The notes: generated by a model from the sequence alone, not told the origin. A DNA stretch of 64,000 bases from Trochalopteron elliotii (GCA_024734555.1 JANPWX010000641.1:119291-183290); one strand, 5' to 3'; counted from the stretch's first letter, positions 1 to 11,751 are shown. Made by a program: numbers and translations.

Positions 1-1845
1 AGATATTTATTTAATTTATATAAATTTAATTTTAAAATATTTATTTATTTATATACATATCATTATGTACAATATATACTATTTATATACAATTTTATAC
101 AAATTTATATAAAATTCCCACATCCTTCATACATATATTTATCCTGCTTTTTCAGTGATCACTGGCAGTGGACAGAGATGAGAGAACCCTTCCTGCCTGA
201 AGATATTTAGGAAAATAAAGCCTCAGTTGTCGTGAGGTTTTACACTCCAGTTTAATGAGGACGAAGCAGGAGCTGCTTGAGGCATTCTGGATGATCAGCA
301 GAGACACTTGAAAAGCAAATTTTGGGGGCAATTGTGAGATTCCACTCTGAGTCAGTGAACAGGAAGAAAAACCTGTTGATATATTGAAAAAACCCCTAAA
401 GGTCAGGGAAGCCAAAGGGATTCAGGAGAGTTCTCAGGAATCACTAAAATTGGGTTGGCAGAGTTTGAGTCAGCACAAGGCCAGAACAGGAAGAGCAGGA
501 GAGAGACCTGGGAGCAGATTTTTTTATAGATTGAAAGCAAAGGTGATGAATCTTTATTTTTTTTTTCCCCAAAAAATGAGTCATTCCTAAGCACTGGTGA
601 GTTCTGTAACAGCCACGGGATGATCAAGCTGCAGTTAAATATAGTCCCAGCTCTGAGAATTTCTCTTACAGGTCACAGAGCCCAGAAATGGTCAAAATGC
701 CACACAAAGAAATCTAAATTAACACCCAGAAGGGGGGAATGTTGAAATGTTCCAGTCCTGAGGCAGGAAAGTTTTCTGTCTCCCCTAAACAGAGGCAATT
801 TCAATTGCTCCTGCTTCTCCCACATTAAATTCAGCACTGATCTCAATTAATTTCACAGAATAAATGTCAGGGAAGTCTCCTGGGACCAACTGACTCCTGA
901 GTAACTTCCTTGTATCTCTGGGCCATTTTTGGGGGCTTGCATGATCATATTTACTCAGCAGGAAATCCCTCATTCTCCAGGTACGTGTCTAATCCCATTT
1001 CAGATTTTTCCTCTTCTTTTGAAAGCCCCAGTGATTTTGGGGGGGGATCATAAATAAAATTAAACTAAAAAAAAATCCACAAGAGAGTTTCTGGAGAAGC
1101 TTTATGATTTTTGGCAACGCTGCTGAATCCATCAATATTGAATTAGGCTTTATAAACATCCCCAAAGTCAGGTTTCTAACCCTCCCTGTCAGCTGCTGAA
1201 ATATTCACAAGAAAGCACTTAAAGGATTAAGAAAGAAGGAGGATGAGCTTCATCATCCAAGAATTGTGCTGGGCCTCATCCCCCCTCTTAGCACGTGCAA
1301 GGGATGCCCACAAATCTGGGAGGATCTTTGCCTCCAGGCTGGAGATTTCTGTGGGCACAGAAACAGCTGAGCTGCTGAAAAGGAAAAAAAAAAAATCCCA
1401 TTAAAGAAAAAAGGGAAAAGCTCCAACAAAACAACAGAGAGGCATTAAATAACAGCCCTGAGCAGCATTTTGAGGGAGGAGGGTGCATAAGATGGAACTG
1501 GAACATTTATTTTTCACCTGGGAGTCACCAGGCTGTTTGGAGGGTGTGTTGGGGAGCAGCTCCAGAGAGGCTGGGAGCTGGAAGCAGTCCTGCAGGAAAA
1601 GGGGAGATGGCAAAGAGCAGCTCAGCTACACCAGGGATGTGATTTTTCCTGGGAACATTTGGCTGGTTTGGTCTCCAGCAGCTGGAGGAAGGTGAGAAAC
1701 TTGGGGAAATCTCCATGTCCCAGAAGTGTGGAGCTGCAGTGGGGATCCAAAGAGCCAGAAATGCTGGAGAAGATCCAGTCCAGCAGTGCCAGATCCACCC
1801 TCAAACCTCAGCACTAACCCTGAGCACCCCATCTCCGTGGGATTT

Positions 1846-1945
1846 GAACAATTCCATGGAGTGCTTTGGGGTGGAAGGACATTAAAGCCCATCCAGTGCC
1901 ATGGGCAGGGACACCTCCCACAGCACAGCCCAGGAGGGAGGAAGG
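1846..1945 (-). mobile_element. CR1 LINE fragment
   Basis: The stretch shows the reverse complement of the CR1 3' end: ggtggaaggacattaaagcc, then ccatgggcagggacacctcc. Truncated on the far side. Confidence 0.75.
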
Positions 1946-2113
1946 GCATTTCCAAACCCACAGGACAAGTGCAGATCTGTTTCCTCCACTAAAAAGATGG
2001 GGACCCCTTGACTGTGAAGATTCTCTAAGACAGGCAAGGGATAGGAGGGGACATCATCCCCCTGTGTCTCTTCCCCCACTCTGGATCACATCCCAGCAGC
2101 CTGATGTTCTTCC

Positions 2114-2425
2114 AAAATTGAGTAAGTTCACAGAACCATGGAATGGTTTGGGTTGGAAGGGACCTAAAAAATCATCCAGCTGTTCCAAAATGGAGTAAGT
2201 TCACAGAATCATGGGATGGTTTTGGTTGGAAAAAGACCTTAAAGATCATCCAGCTGTTGCAAAATTGAGTAATTTCACAGAACCATGGAATGATTTGGGT
2301 TGGAAGGGACCTTAACCCATCCAGTGCCACCCCTGCCATGGGCAGTGACATCTCCCACTGCCCCAGGCTGCTCCAACTCCATCCAACCTGACCTGGGACA
2401 CTCCCAGGCATCCAGGATCATGAAT
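2114..2425 (-). mobile_element. CR1 LINE 3' end with its terminal ~73 bp triplicated
   Basis: The CR1 tail (cacagaaccatggaatggtt, tgggttggaaggga) occurs three times at 2114, 2187 and 2261. The third copy continues into the usual CR1 body (ccatgggcagtgacatctcc, ccaggctgctcc). Each copy carries the same non-CR1 lead aaaattgagtaagtt, so this is a tandem duplication of tail plus flank, not three insertions. Confidence 0.85.
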
Positions 2426-2739
2426 TGCTGCACATTTCCCTGAAAAGCAAAGCCACCCTTGCCTCAGCTCATGGGCAGAGAGCTGTGCCACTGGCAGGAG
2501 TAAAGAAGTTGAAGTTATAAAACACAGTCACTGCTGCCCTCACCCCTAGCAGGTCACTGTGACTGGTGCCCAGGGCAGCAGCACAGAAATGGGTGAGAAA
2601 TGCTAAAAATGTGCAAAAAAACCCTTAGTTCACCTCAAAAATCCACCTGAGTATGCCAAGAAATCCAAACTGTGTAATAACCCAAATACCAATAAAATCT
2701 CCCAAGAACCCCCAAAAATGGGGTAAAATGCCCCCCAAA

Positions 2740-3150
2740 AATGCCTAACCCCCCAAATTTTGGGGTTCTGCAGAGTTTTTATGGGTTTGGCCCCAAATTA
2801 CAGGGGTTTGGGGTAGTTTGGGGCAGGATTTCAGCCCAAATTTGAGGGTTCTGCAATGGTTTAGGGGCGGCTTAACCCCAAATTTGGGTGTTTTGGTATT
2901 ATTTGGGGGGATTTTACCCCAAATTTGGGGGTTCTGCAGTGGTTTAGGGGCGGTTTAACCCCAAATTTGGGGGTTTTGGTGTTATTTTAGGAAATTTCAC
3001 ACCAAGTTTGAGGGTTCTGGGGTGGTTTGGGGGGGTTTGGCTCAAATTTGGGAGTCTCAGGGGTTTGAGGGGTCCCAAATTTGGGGGTCTTGGGGTTTTT
3101 TTGGGATGTTTTACCCCAAAATTTGCAGGTTTTGGGTAATTTGGGGTGGT
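2740..3150. repeat. Degenerate G-rich minisatellite
   Basis: Repeats of roughly 50-60 bp built on ccccaaatttgggggttctg and cagtggtttaggggcggttt. The short palindrome ccccaaatttgggg recurs about eight times. It looks like an old decayed tandem array. Confidence 0.75.
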
Positions 3151-3843
3151 CTTTGACCCCATCCTCCCTGCACAACCCTGGGGTTGAGTTGTTCTCCCTG
3201 TGGAATGCTCCAGTGAAAACATCCTCCAGAGGGGATTCTCCACCAGGAATCTGTGTCCACATCCAGCAAAGTCACATCAGTGTCACTGCCATCCCCTGCC
3301 AGGACCTGCCTTTCTGCCTCTGGTTTCTCTGACACCTGGGGAGGGGCAGGAACATTCCAACATCTCCCCTGAGTGCTCACAACAGCCTCTGCAAATGGTT
3401 TTGCCTGGAGCTGATTGGAAAATTTTAATTCTTTAATCCATCACCAAGCTCAGCGAGGTGAGGGACACAAAGTGTGAGACCTAACTAAACACAAAATATT
3501 CCCTGGAACCTGCAGGGGAATAAACCTCTCAGCAGTGCAAACTGGTCACCAGAGGTGCAGAAGCAGCACCACAACACCTGAATTTGCTCCTGTCTGAGCT
3601 TCCAACCAGCCAAAAAACCTGTTAATTGCTTCTCCTCTGCTCTTGGAAACAGAAAACATGAGATGAGCAATGCCCACTCTGGGATAAACCAGATAAAATT
3701 TTCCCTGCAACCTGAAATAAAGAAACCTAAAGGTGAATAAACCTTTCAGCAGCACAAACTGGTGAGCAGAGGTGCAGCAGGACTCCAGGGGACACCCCAG
3801 GGTGTCACCCCTGCCTTGGAAGGCACAGGAATGTCCCACCTAC

Positions 3844-3911
3844 CTTGGTCAGCTCCTGGGCATTGGCCAGGTTGTCCACAGCGATGGCCAGGAAGACATT
3901 CAGGAGAGTAT
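3844..3911 (-). CDS. CACNA1B: CACNA1B exon: domain II S6 and start of II-III linker
   Basis: A 68-nt exon encoding (Y)TLLNVFLAIAVDNLANAQEL TK, about residues 699-721. This is the inner half of IIS6, which lines the gate, followed by the beginning of the II-III linker. It starts after cccaaag/AT, an acceptor consistent with a U12-type intron, and ends ACCAAG/gtaggt. The next exon (acidic DEEE-rich linker) was not found in the remaining 3.8 kb, so it lies to the left of the window. Confidence 0.94.
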
Positions 3912-3922
3912 CTTTGGGAGCA

Positions 3923-3931
3923 GCTGAGGAA
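3923..3931 (-). promoter_or_regulatory. Candidate U12 branch site
   Basis: The minus-strand text ttcctcagc matches the U12 branch consensus TTCCTTRAC at 7 of 9 positions. Its adenine lies about 13 nt from the exon, within the tight 10-20 nt spacing expected of U12 introns. Confidence 0.65.
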
Positions 3932-4884
3932 AAACTCTCCACACAGACAGCACAGACAGCACTCCTTCCCCTCCTGCTGCCCCCCTTTCCCCCTTGGCTG
4001 TTTTATGGGTTGATCCCTGGGAGTTTTGCCACCATTGCCAGCTCACCCATCTCTGCCACATTTGTGTCCCCAGCCCCTGTCTGGAGAGGGGACAGGACCC
4101 GAGGGGCCTCACCCCATCAGAGGGGCAGGGCAGGACCTCCGGCTGCTCCCACAGCCACTACAGCTCCTGGTTTTCCACCCCTCCAGCCCAGAAATGCAGA
4201 TTTCACCCTCATTTTCCCCTCTGGTTTAAGAGGACAGCCAGTGGAGCTGCAGGGAATTGGTAATTTTATTTACATTTTTATATATGTATTTATATTTTAT
4301 ATACACAGAGCTGTGTAAAGCCATGGAGTGCATGGAAAAATGAATCTCAGGTCATTGGTGCTGAGAGGAAATGATCCTGGCTTATCCCTCTGGAATTGGG
4401 GTGGCAATGAGGGCACCCCAGACGTGCTGAGCTCCACCAGAGCAGCACACCCAGCCCCAAAAATGAGCTCTGCTGATAAAACAGCCCCTAAGCCCAGCCC
4501 AGAGCCCAGCTAAGCCAGGGCAGTGCCCACGCCAGCCCCGCTCTGTATTCCATCACTGACACAACACTGGCCTGGAACTAGTTATCCCTATTCTACTTTC
4601 ATTTTTTCCACTTAATGATTTCAGCTATGGCTGAGTTTATTGTTGTTATTCCAGCCTTGTGGCTGAAAACTGCCCCAGCACAGAGATAAATCAGCTCCCT
4701 CTGCACAGGGAAGGAGGGCAAGGACAGCAGACCATGGCAAAACAACTCTCCTCTCCCAAGGAGAAAATGCATTCGGCTCCTGAAAATCACCTGGGGACAG
4801 GAGAGTCATCCCAGAGCTCTGTTTGCTCCTCCAGGTAGGAATGAGCCTGGGAATGGGCCATAAACCCAGGGAAAGGGGCTGTGG

Positions 4885-5505
4885 GATATTTGCAGGAGGC
4901 TCCAGGAGAGCTGGAGAGGGACTGGGGACAAGGGATGGAGGGACAGGACACAGGGAATGACTTCCCACTGCCAGGGGGTAAAGTTTTATGGGAGATTGGG
5001 CAGGAATTGTTCCCTGGGAGGGTGGGCAGGCCCTGGCACAGGGTGCCCAGAGGAGCTGTGGCTGCCCCTGGATCCCTGGGAGTGCCCAAGACTGTTGCCC
5101 TGAATTTTTTTTGCTTTCCAGTGTTTGCAGTTTGTAGTGGAGATTCTCACACAGTTTGATGTAAACTATGTATATATTTAAAACTTATTTATTTTGTTTA
5201 CATATTTCTCCTCTCAGAGGAGGAATATGATTGATGGTGATGTTCACCAACCAGGTCAGAAAGGTGTAGCCCTGTGTAGCCAATCTTTTGCCTTCTGGTC
5301 AAAATGTATAAAAGATGGAGTCAGAAAATTAAAAGAGAAGATTTTTCCTGCCTGACCTTCTGTGTCTGCCTGGTCCTTCATGTGCCTGAAACTGCACACA
5401 AGACCAGGCTGGATGGGGCTTGGAGCAGCCTGGGATGGTGGAAGGTGTCCCTGCCCATGGATGAGGTGATCTTTGATCCCAAACCATCCTGGGATTTCCT
5501 GCCAG
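4885..5505 (+). mobile_element. CR1 LINE fragment interrupted by an LTR
   Basis: The left part runs through ttgttccctgggagggtggg and gtggctgcccctggatccct to 5092. The right part resumes after 5398 with gccaggctggatggggcttgg-type CR1 text to about 5505. The break is exactly filled by the 306-bp LTR plus a 6-bp duplication. Confidence 0.85.
5093..5398 (+). mobile_element. Solo LTR nested in CR1 (306 bp, 6-bp TSD)
   Basis: It begins TGTTGCCCTGAA and ends CTGCACA, flanked on both sides by caagac (5087-5092 and 5399-5404). Inside are a CCAAT-like stretch, a TATA box (gtataaaag) near 5309 and an ATTAAA poly(A)-type signal about 20 bp on. A 6-bp duplication fits beta/alpha-type (ERVK-like) avian retroviruses. 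No coding sequence remains. Confidence 0.88.
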
Positions 5506-5812
5506 GTCCATGTTCCCCTGCCTTGAGCTGTGGGGTGGAAAGGCAAGGGCAGGACCAGGGTGAGGATGGTGAGGGGGGTGAGGGCAGAAATCCCTCCTGG
5601 GAGGGCAGGAAAGGCCAGGGATGAACTCTGAGGGCACTGCCAGCCTGCAGGGAGATTTTGGGAAGCCTTCAGTGCCCTTCCCGTGTCTCTCCATCCCCCA
5701 GAGGCTGCCTGGAGGAGCACCCAGGCCCTGCTGACAGCCAGAGGAGCCAGGAGGGGAGCAGGGTGATCCAGCTCTCCCAGACAGCAATCCTGGTGTCCCT
5801 GCAGCTCCACCC

Positions 5813-6116
5813 TGTTGTTCTGAATTTTCCTGCTTTTCAATGTTTGTAGTTTGTAGGGAAGATTCTCACGCAGTTTCATATAAACTATGTAGATATTTAG
5901 AATTTATCTATTTTGTTTACGTATTTCTCCTCTGGGAGGAGGAATGTGATTGATGGTGATGTTCACCAACCAGGTCAGAAAAGTGGCACCCTGTGTAGCC
6001 AATCTTTTGCCTTCTGATCAAGATGTATAAAAAATAAAGTCAGAAAATTAAAGAAGAGGCTTTCCTACCTAATCTTCTGTGTCTACCTTGTCCTTCTTGT
6101 GCCTGAAATTGCCACA
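5813..6116 (+). mobile_element. Solo LTR, sister of 5093-5398 (304 bp)
   Basis: It aligns over its full length to the LTR 720 bp to the left (TGTTGTTCTGAA start, TATA gtataaaaaa, ATTAAA, GCCACA end). Unlike that copy, it is flanked by a 17-bp direct repeat tccctgcagctccaccc (5796-5812 and 6117-6133), too long for an ordinary LTR target duplication. Confidence 0.85.
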
Positions 6117-8687
6117 TCCCTGCAGCTCCACCCTGCCTTGGCCCTGTCCCACACCCACAGCACCAGGAAACTTCCCAAAGCAGCAGCTCAAAGCCCCTGT
6201 GCTTCCCTTCTCCAGGGTTTTACCAAACTCAGCTCAGCAGAGATTCAGATCCAGCCATTCCCAGCTCTAATTCCCACTGAGGGAGTGTCTCCAGAGCCTG
6301 GGAGCCCATCAGAGCTGGAGCCCTGAGACAGCAGGAGCTGGATTCATCCCTTTGGATGCTTCTGCATCCTCCCTGGATGCCAAACCCTGCAGGGCATGGA
6401 CACACAGCCCTGGGGTCTCTCCAGCCAGGGACCAGCTTTTCTCCGAGGTGTTTTCCCCTTGGAAGATGATCCCACAGGGACAGAGGGAGGTTTGGAATGG
6501 GATCCATCACCTGCTCCTTCCTCCATGCCAGCAAGGACAGTGAGGGGTGGGTGGAACACCTCAATCCCAGGATACAGAACAGGGAAAAAACACTGCTGGA
6601 ATCATCACCCCTCCTACAAAGAGCCAGATTTGTCCTTTACAAAGACATTAATTCCCCCATTTTCTTTGAGGGTGGGGGGCTGAGGGCACCCCTGGGCTGT
6701 GCTGGGTGTTTGGGGTTTTTCCTCTGGGGTGCTTCCAACAGGCTGGAAACATTTCCAAGCCACCTATCTGGGAATAAAAGTCTCAGCAATAAAACTGCCT
6801 CCCTACCCCTTGCCTCCCACACCTGCTGGAAGTGGCTCCTGTAACACCCTGGAAATGGAATTAATTGCTGTTTATCAGATCAGCCTGGCCTGATCCATTT
6901 CCAAGCAGACAGAATTCAGTCTGGCAGAACTGGGTGTTTCTGCCCCAAAAAAGGTCCCTCAGTCCTCCCTGCAGAGCTGGGGGATCCCCAAATTTCCCCC
7001 AAAGTCAGGCTGTGTAACCTGGATGAGGAGCCTGGGACCAGGAATCATCTCCTGCCTGGCACTTGAGGGCCAGGGAAGGGCAGCACCCTCCAGGCAGATC
7101 CTGCTTTTCTTCTCAGGCTCCTCTGCAGTTTTTCTTGGAGTTTTTTGTTCCTTTCTTTTTATTGTCTCAACAGATGCCTCAATTTATCAATTAAGTGTCT
7201 AGCAGTGAAGGCAGGCATGGTGTAATTTCCTGGAAAATGGGCCAAATCCTGTTGTTACTTTAATCATAAAACTTTCATTAAACCATTTCTGGTTCCACAA
7301 AGACTCTCTGGAAATGGAGATGTAACATGAGACACTTCCTCCTTAGAAAAACAAACTTTTCCTTGCCATGATCCCTTGAAAAAGCAAATGGCTTCAAAGA
7401 ACCAGGAATGGATTCCAAGAGCCAAGTACAATGAGGAGCAGCAGAATCCAGCACCATCCCAACCCTTCTTCCTCAGGAAAAGGAACAATCACAGAGCCCT
7501 GAGCAGCTCTGGGAGGAGAAATGAGTCCCTCAGGTTTAAAAAGAGCAGGTTTGGCCAGCTGACCCCAAATCCCCCATCCCAGTCCCAAACAAGGTCTGAT
7601 CCAGAATCTCCAAACTCTTAAAAGTGTCTTCATCAAATGACAAAGTTCCCAAGGTGACAATAAAGCCCCTCCCAGCAGAAGAACCCAAATTCAGCATCCC
7701 AAAGGGTTCAGACTTTGATATAACAAAACAAGCAAGAAAGCAAAAAGTCCCACTCAGGAAATTAAGTCTCAGCACAGCCGTGTGGGGAGGGATGGCAAAG
7801 CCTCACTTGACAAGTTAAAAAAAAAAAAAACAACACAAAACCACATTGCAGGGGGAAAAAAAGAACATTTTTAAAGCTTTTAGGAGGAAATTCTATAAGG
7901 TAGAGGGAGATCTTCAGAAACCCCATGATATAGCAGAACAGCACATTAATCTAATCTAATAATGAATTTATTGTAAATTAATCATCCCTGCTGACCCTGC
8001 CAGCTCAGGATATCCTATGATTCCATCTTTCTAATTACAATTAAGATGATCACAGCTCTCAGTGCTCTCTGTGGGGTGTCCCTGTGGTGTGTGCTGGGCT
8101 CTGGGGCTCTCCCTGGGAAGGTGTCCCCAAGGTGCCTCACCCTGCACTCACCTGTCCTTAACCCTGCAGCATCATGGACATGAATAATTACCTCACCTCC
8201 TGCAGAGGATGTTCTTTTCTGGCAAACTAAAGCTGATTTTTAGATGCTCCTGGTTCCTGATGGCTGAAATCCCTGCTAAGGGACACAGCCCAGCCTCCTC
8301 CCAGGGATAAATCCCTTTTGCTGCTGCTACACTCTCAGCACCCAAAGCAAAGCTGCTGAGCAGCCCTGACCTGACTGAAATGCTGCTTCAGACATCAGCA
8401 GAGGCATTGCTGCTGCTGCAATTCCCATGGGAAACAGACACAGGAGAGATTTAGCCCCTCATCCTCCCCTACAGCCCAGCCCCAGCCCTCCCTGCAGGGT
8501 CTGAGGCCAGCAGGGCTGTGGGTGCTGCAGGGGAGCCCTCACAAGCTCCCTGTGAATGGGTTGATGCTCTCAGATGAAATTTCTACCAAGACTAGCCAGG
8601 CCAGCCCTCTGATTCTCCAACAGGGATGTAAATCTCCACAGGAATTCACAGATTTGTCTCAGGTTTACAGCTCTGATTATTTCACAG

Positions 8688-8845
8688 AAATACAGAATCA
8701 CCAGGTTGGAAGAGACCTTCAAGATCGAGTCCAACCCAGCCCTGACACCTCAACTAAACCATGGCACTGAGTGTCATATCCTTCTTAAACACATCCAGGG
8801 ATGGTGGCTCCACCACCTCCACGGGCAGGGGAGTATTTGAAGTTA
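8688..8845 (-). mobile_element. CR1 LINE 3' end
   Basis: CR1 tail text: cagaatcaccaggttggaag, gagaccttcaagatcgagtc, then ccagggatggtggctccacc. This is a different CR1 subfamily from its neighbour at 8846. Confidence 0.85.
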
Positions 8846-9010
8846 TTGCAGAATCCCAGAATGGTTTGGAAGGACCTTAAAGCTGATCTTATTCCACCTC
8901 TGCCATGGGCAGGGACACCTCCCACTGTCCCAGGCTGCTCCAAGCCCTGTCCAGCCTGGCCTTGGACACTTCCAGGGATCCAGGGGCAGCCACAGCTTCT
9001 CTTTAAAGCT
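8846..9010 (-). mobile_element. CR1 LINE 3' end, second subfamily
   Basis: Begins cagaatcccagaatggtttg and continues ccatgggcagggacacctcc and cttccagggatccaggggca. It abuts the preceding CR1 head to tail in the same orientation. Confidence 0.85.
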
Positions 9011-10120
9011 GGAAAACTTCAGAAGCTGGTGAAAAAAAAACCCTCCAGGACATTCCAGAGGTTTTTCTGAGTGGTGTTAATTTTTGTCAGCCAATTTTTC
9101 CCCCTCTCTCTGTGCTCACAGAACCTCACCTGCAGCAAACTCATCCCAACCTGCAGGACTCAGGAAGGATCAAAGAATCCCACCTGGCACATCCTCCTTC
9201 CCTCCTAAACCCCCAGTGATGTCCCAAGGAGTTTGAGGAGTCACCAGCACGGGGCTGTGGGCAGAGGGCATGGGATTTGAGATGTCTGGAGGGACTTAGG
9301 CACCCCTGGCTCCCTCAGCAGCAGAAGGGAAAACAAGACAGCTGCACCTGCCAGGATAAGATTTAGGGAGAAGGTGGGTAAGGTTCCCACTCTCCAAATC
9401 CCAAATCCACAGCAGGGCCAGCAGATCCCCTCCTCCTGAACACCCCCTGCTCTTTCCCTGGTAATGAAAAGCACAGGACAAGGGAGAAGTCCCCTGTGAA
9501 TTAAAGGTGAGGAAAGGAATTAATGCCCCATTCCTCAAAAACGCCAGATCTTGGCAGCTGGGAGGTGACAAGTCCCTCCCTCAGCTGTGCTGTCAAGCCT
9601 GATTACAGCTTAATCTCATTTCCAAATGCCAAGCCTGGAGGATTTAGAGCTCTCCCTCCCTCCCTGCTCTCCACTGACCCAGTTTTCCAGCCTGGTGTTT
9701 CTGAAGGGGCCGTGCTGGCTGCTGTGAGATGTCTGAGCCTTGCTGCCATGGAATGGGATCAATCCCGTGGGACACTCGTGTGACAGGCACAGCTCCCACT
9801 GCTCTGCTCTTCCCTGTCCCTGCTCCTGCTCCTGGAGGAGAGAATTCCAGCCAAGCCCAAGGGCTGGAGCACTGCTGTGCCATCCATGGGCACCAGTGTC
9901 ATCCATGGCACGTTCTGTCACTTCCACTCCAGCTGGAGCAGCCCATTCCTGCAGGAACTCTGTCTTCAGCCCCAGTATTTCCCCCAGGTCACCCCTCCCT
10001 TTCTCCTCCACCTCCAGCCCAAACAAGACTCCCAGAAAAAGAGGAAAGCAGGGATGTAACCAGGGAGAAGGTTGGGAAATCCTCGTGGGAGCTTCTGGGT
10101 GGAGCAGCAGCACTGGGAGT

Positions 10121-10430
10121 TCTCATCTCACTTTGGGGTGTTCTTATCCCACTTTGGGGTGTTCTTATCCCCCTTTGGGTCATCCTCATCCCACTTTGGG
10201 GTGTCCCCATCCCACTTTGGGTCATCCTCATCCCCCTTTGGGGTGTCCCCATCCCACTTTGGGGCACTCTCATCCCACTTTGGGTCATCCTCATCCCACT
10301 TTGGGTCATCCCCATCCCACTTTGGGGCACTCTCATCCCACTTTGGGTCATCCTCATCCCACTTTGGGTCGTCCCCATCCCCCTTTGGGTCGTCCCCATC
10401 CCACTTTGGGGTGTCCCCATCCCACTTTGC
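10121..10430. repeat. 21-bp minisatellite, about 15 units
   Basis: Units alternate between catcccactttgggtcatcc-t and catcccactttggggtgtcc-c types with some cccctttggg variants. Because 21 is a multiple of 3, the array is open in several frames on both strands; the long ORFs there are artefacts of periodicity. Confidence 0.93.
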
Positions 10431-10519
10431 AGAACAAACAAAGCAGCCAGGGCTGCCTCGACTCTGCCACAATTCCTGGGGAACCTGTTTTAGGGATGCT
10501 CCCTCTGGCTCCACACAGC

Positions 10520-10890
10520 TCATGGCTGCAGCCACAGAATCACAGGATCAACCACAGAATCAATCACACAATCACACAAGCCCAGAATCAATCCCAGAAT
10601 CAATCACAGAACCACAGAATCAATTACAGAATCAAACAATCACACAATCACAGAATTAACTAGGCTGGAAAAGCCTTTTGAGATCAAGTCCAACCTAGAC
10701 CTGGCACCACTTTGTCACCCAGAGCCACATTCAGCTTTTCCTTAAACACCTCCAGGTGTTCAAGGACTCCAAACCTCCCTGGGCAGCCCCTTCCAATGCC
10801 CAACCACTCTTTGTGGGAAGAACTTCTCCCTAAAGTCCAGCCTAAAGCTCCCCTGGTGCAGCTCAGGGCCGTGTCCTCACACCAGTGACA
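10520..10890 (-). mobile_element. CR1 LINE 3' end with expanded octamer tail
   Basis: The CR1 body (gatcaagtccaacctagacc, cacctccaggtgttcaagga) is preceded at 10530-10650 by about 15 imprecise copies of cacagaat/caatcaca, the complement of the CR1 terminal ATTCTGTG octamer. Normally only 2-4 copies are present. Confidence 0.88.
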
Positions 10891-11743
10891 CTGGAGCTGT
10901 TGGTGCTGGCACTGTCACAGAACATCAGCCACCACTGGGACAGGGACAGGGCCACCAAAGCCCCTCTGCCCTCCTGGCTCCCCTCTTCACACCCAGCTGC
11001 TCCATCAGGGAGCTGCTTTGCTTGTTTGTGTATAAAATAGAAGATGGATATAAAATACGGCCTCCCTTCCCAAATCCCAGCCCAGTGTCACTCTGTCCCT
11101 GGAGCCCTGGGACACACCAGCCCTTCCCCACAGACACCGTGGGACACTGGGGAGGTGAAAACTCCCAGATTCTTCTTGCCCTCGAGAGATTTCAGTCTCT
11201 CAGAAGAACAGAACAGACACTTCATGGGCCCAGGCTTGCAACACTGAACCCTCACAGAACCTGACACCCAAGACCCACAATTAAATATTAAGCATTACGA
11301 GGAGATGAGATAATTTGGAGCATTTGGGACAGCACAGCTGGTTGAGGTGCCCTAGACAAAGGCACCAAGAGAATGGAGCCTCATCTCCACCATCATCCAC
11401 TCATCTCCACCAAACCCATCTCAACCCTCCCCTGACTAAAAACAAACTGTTGGTGAAGATATTCAAGGTCCTGCTCTGACCTGCCCTCAATTATTTCTCC
11501 CACAACCTAAACTCACTCCTAACAGAACATTTTCAAGGTAAAACACAGCAATCAAAATGAACATTCTTTAAATTAAATTAAAAATTCTTATTTTGCCCTA
11601 AGAAAAGCAACACCAAGTTGGACGACTCACCTTCGGTGCTGTCAGGAGCAAAGCCACAGCAGTAATTTGGCTTTTAAAGGATAAGGCTGTGAGAATTTAG
11701 GGATAACTGGGGATTTCTGGCAGCCTGGGAAGGCCATGCAGGG

Positions 11744-11751
11744 AAGGATAC
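11744..11751 (-). promoter_or_regulatory. U12-type 5' splice site
   Basis: On the minus strand the intron begins GTATCCTT, the minor-spliceosome donor consensus. Reading frame requires this site: only it restores Gly-Asn-Tyr at the S6 junction. Minor introns in voltage-gated cation channel genes are established knowledge. Confidence 0.9.

Larger units (their letters stand above)
1..3843. other. Intron downstream of the IIS6 exon (partial)
   Basis: The first 120 bases are AT-rich low-complexity sequence. From 120 to about 1840 I see no gene or recognised repeat. Then come CR1 fragments at 1846-1945 and 2114-2425 and a degenerate G-rich minisatellite at about 2740-3150. No further CACNA1B exon is recognisable. 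Confidence 0.75.
3912..11751 (-). other. U12-type intron between the two IIS6 exons
   Basis: A 7840-bp intron bounded by GTATCCTT and AAAG. It holds a CR1 at 4885-5505 split by an LTR (5093-5398), a sister LTR at 5813-6116, CR1 pieces at 8688-9010, a 21-bp minisatellite at 10121-10430 and a CR1 tail at 10520-10890. About 6140-8680 and 9070-10120 show no gene or repeat I can name. Confidence 0.85.

Noticed and set aside
5256..5879. 207-residue minus-strand ORF
   Set aside because: Crosses two LTRs and CR1 text; no protein family resemblance.
9729..10663. Long plus-strand ORFs of 254 and 307 residues
   Set aside because: They run through the 21-bp minisatellite, which is open in several frames on both strands. 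No start context, domain or codon bias.
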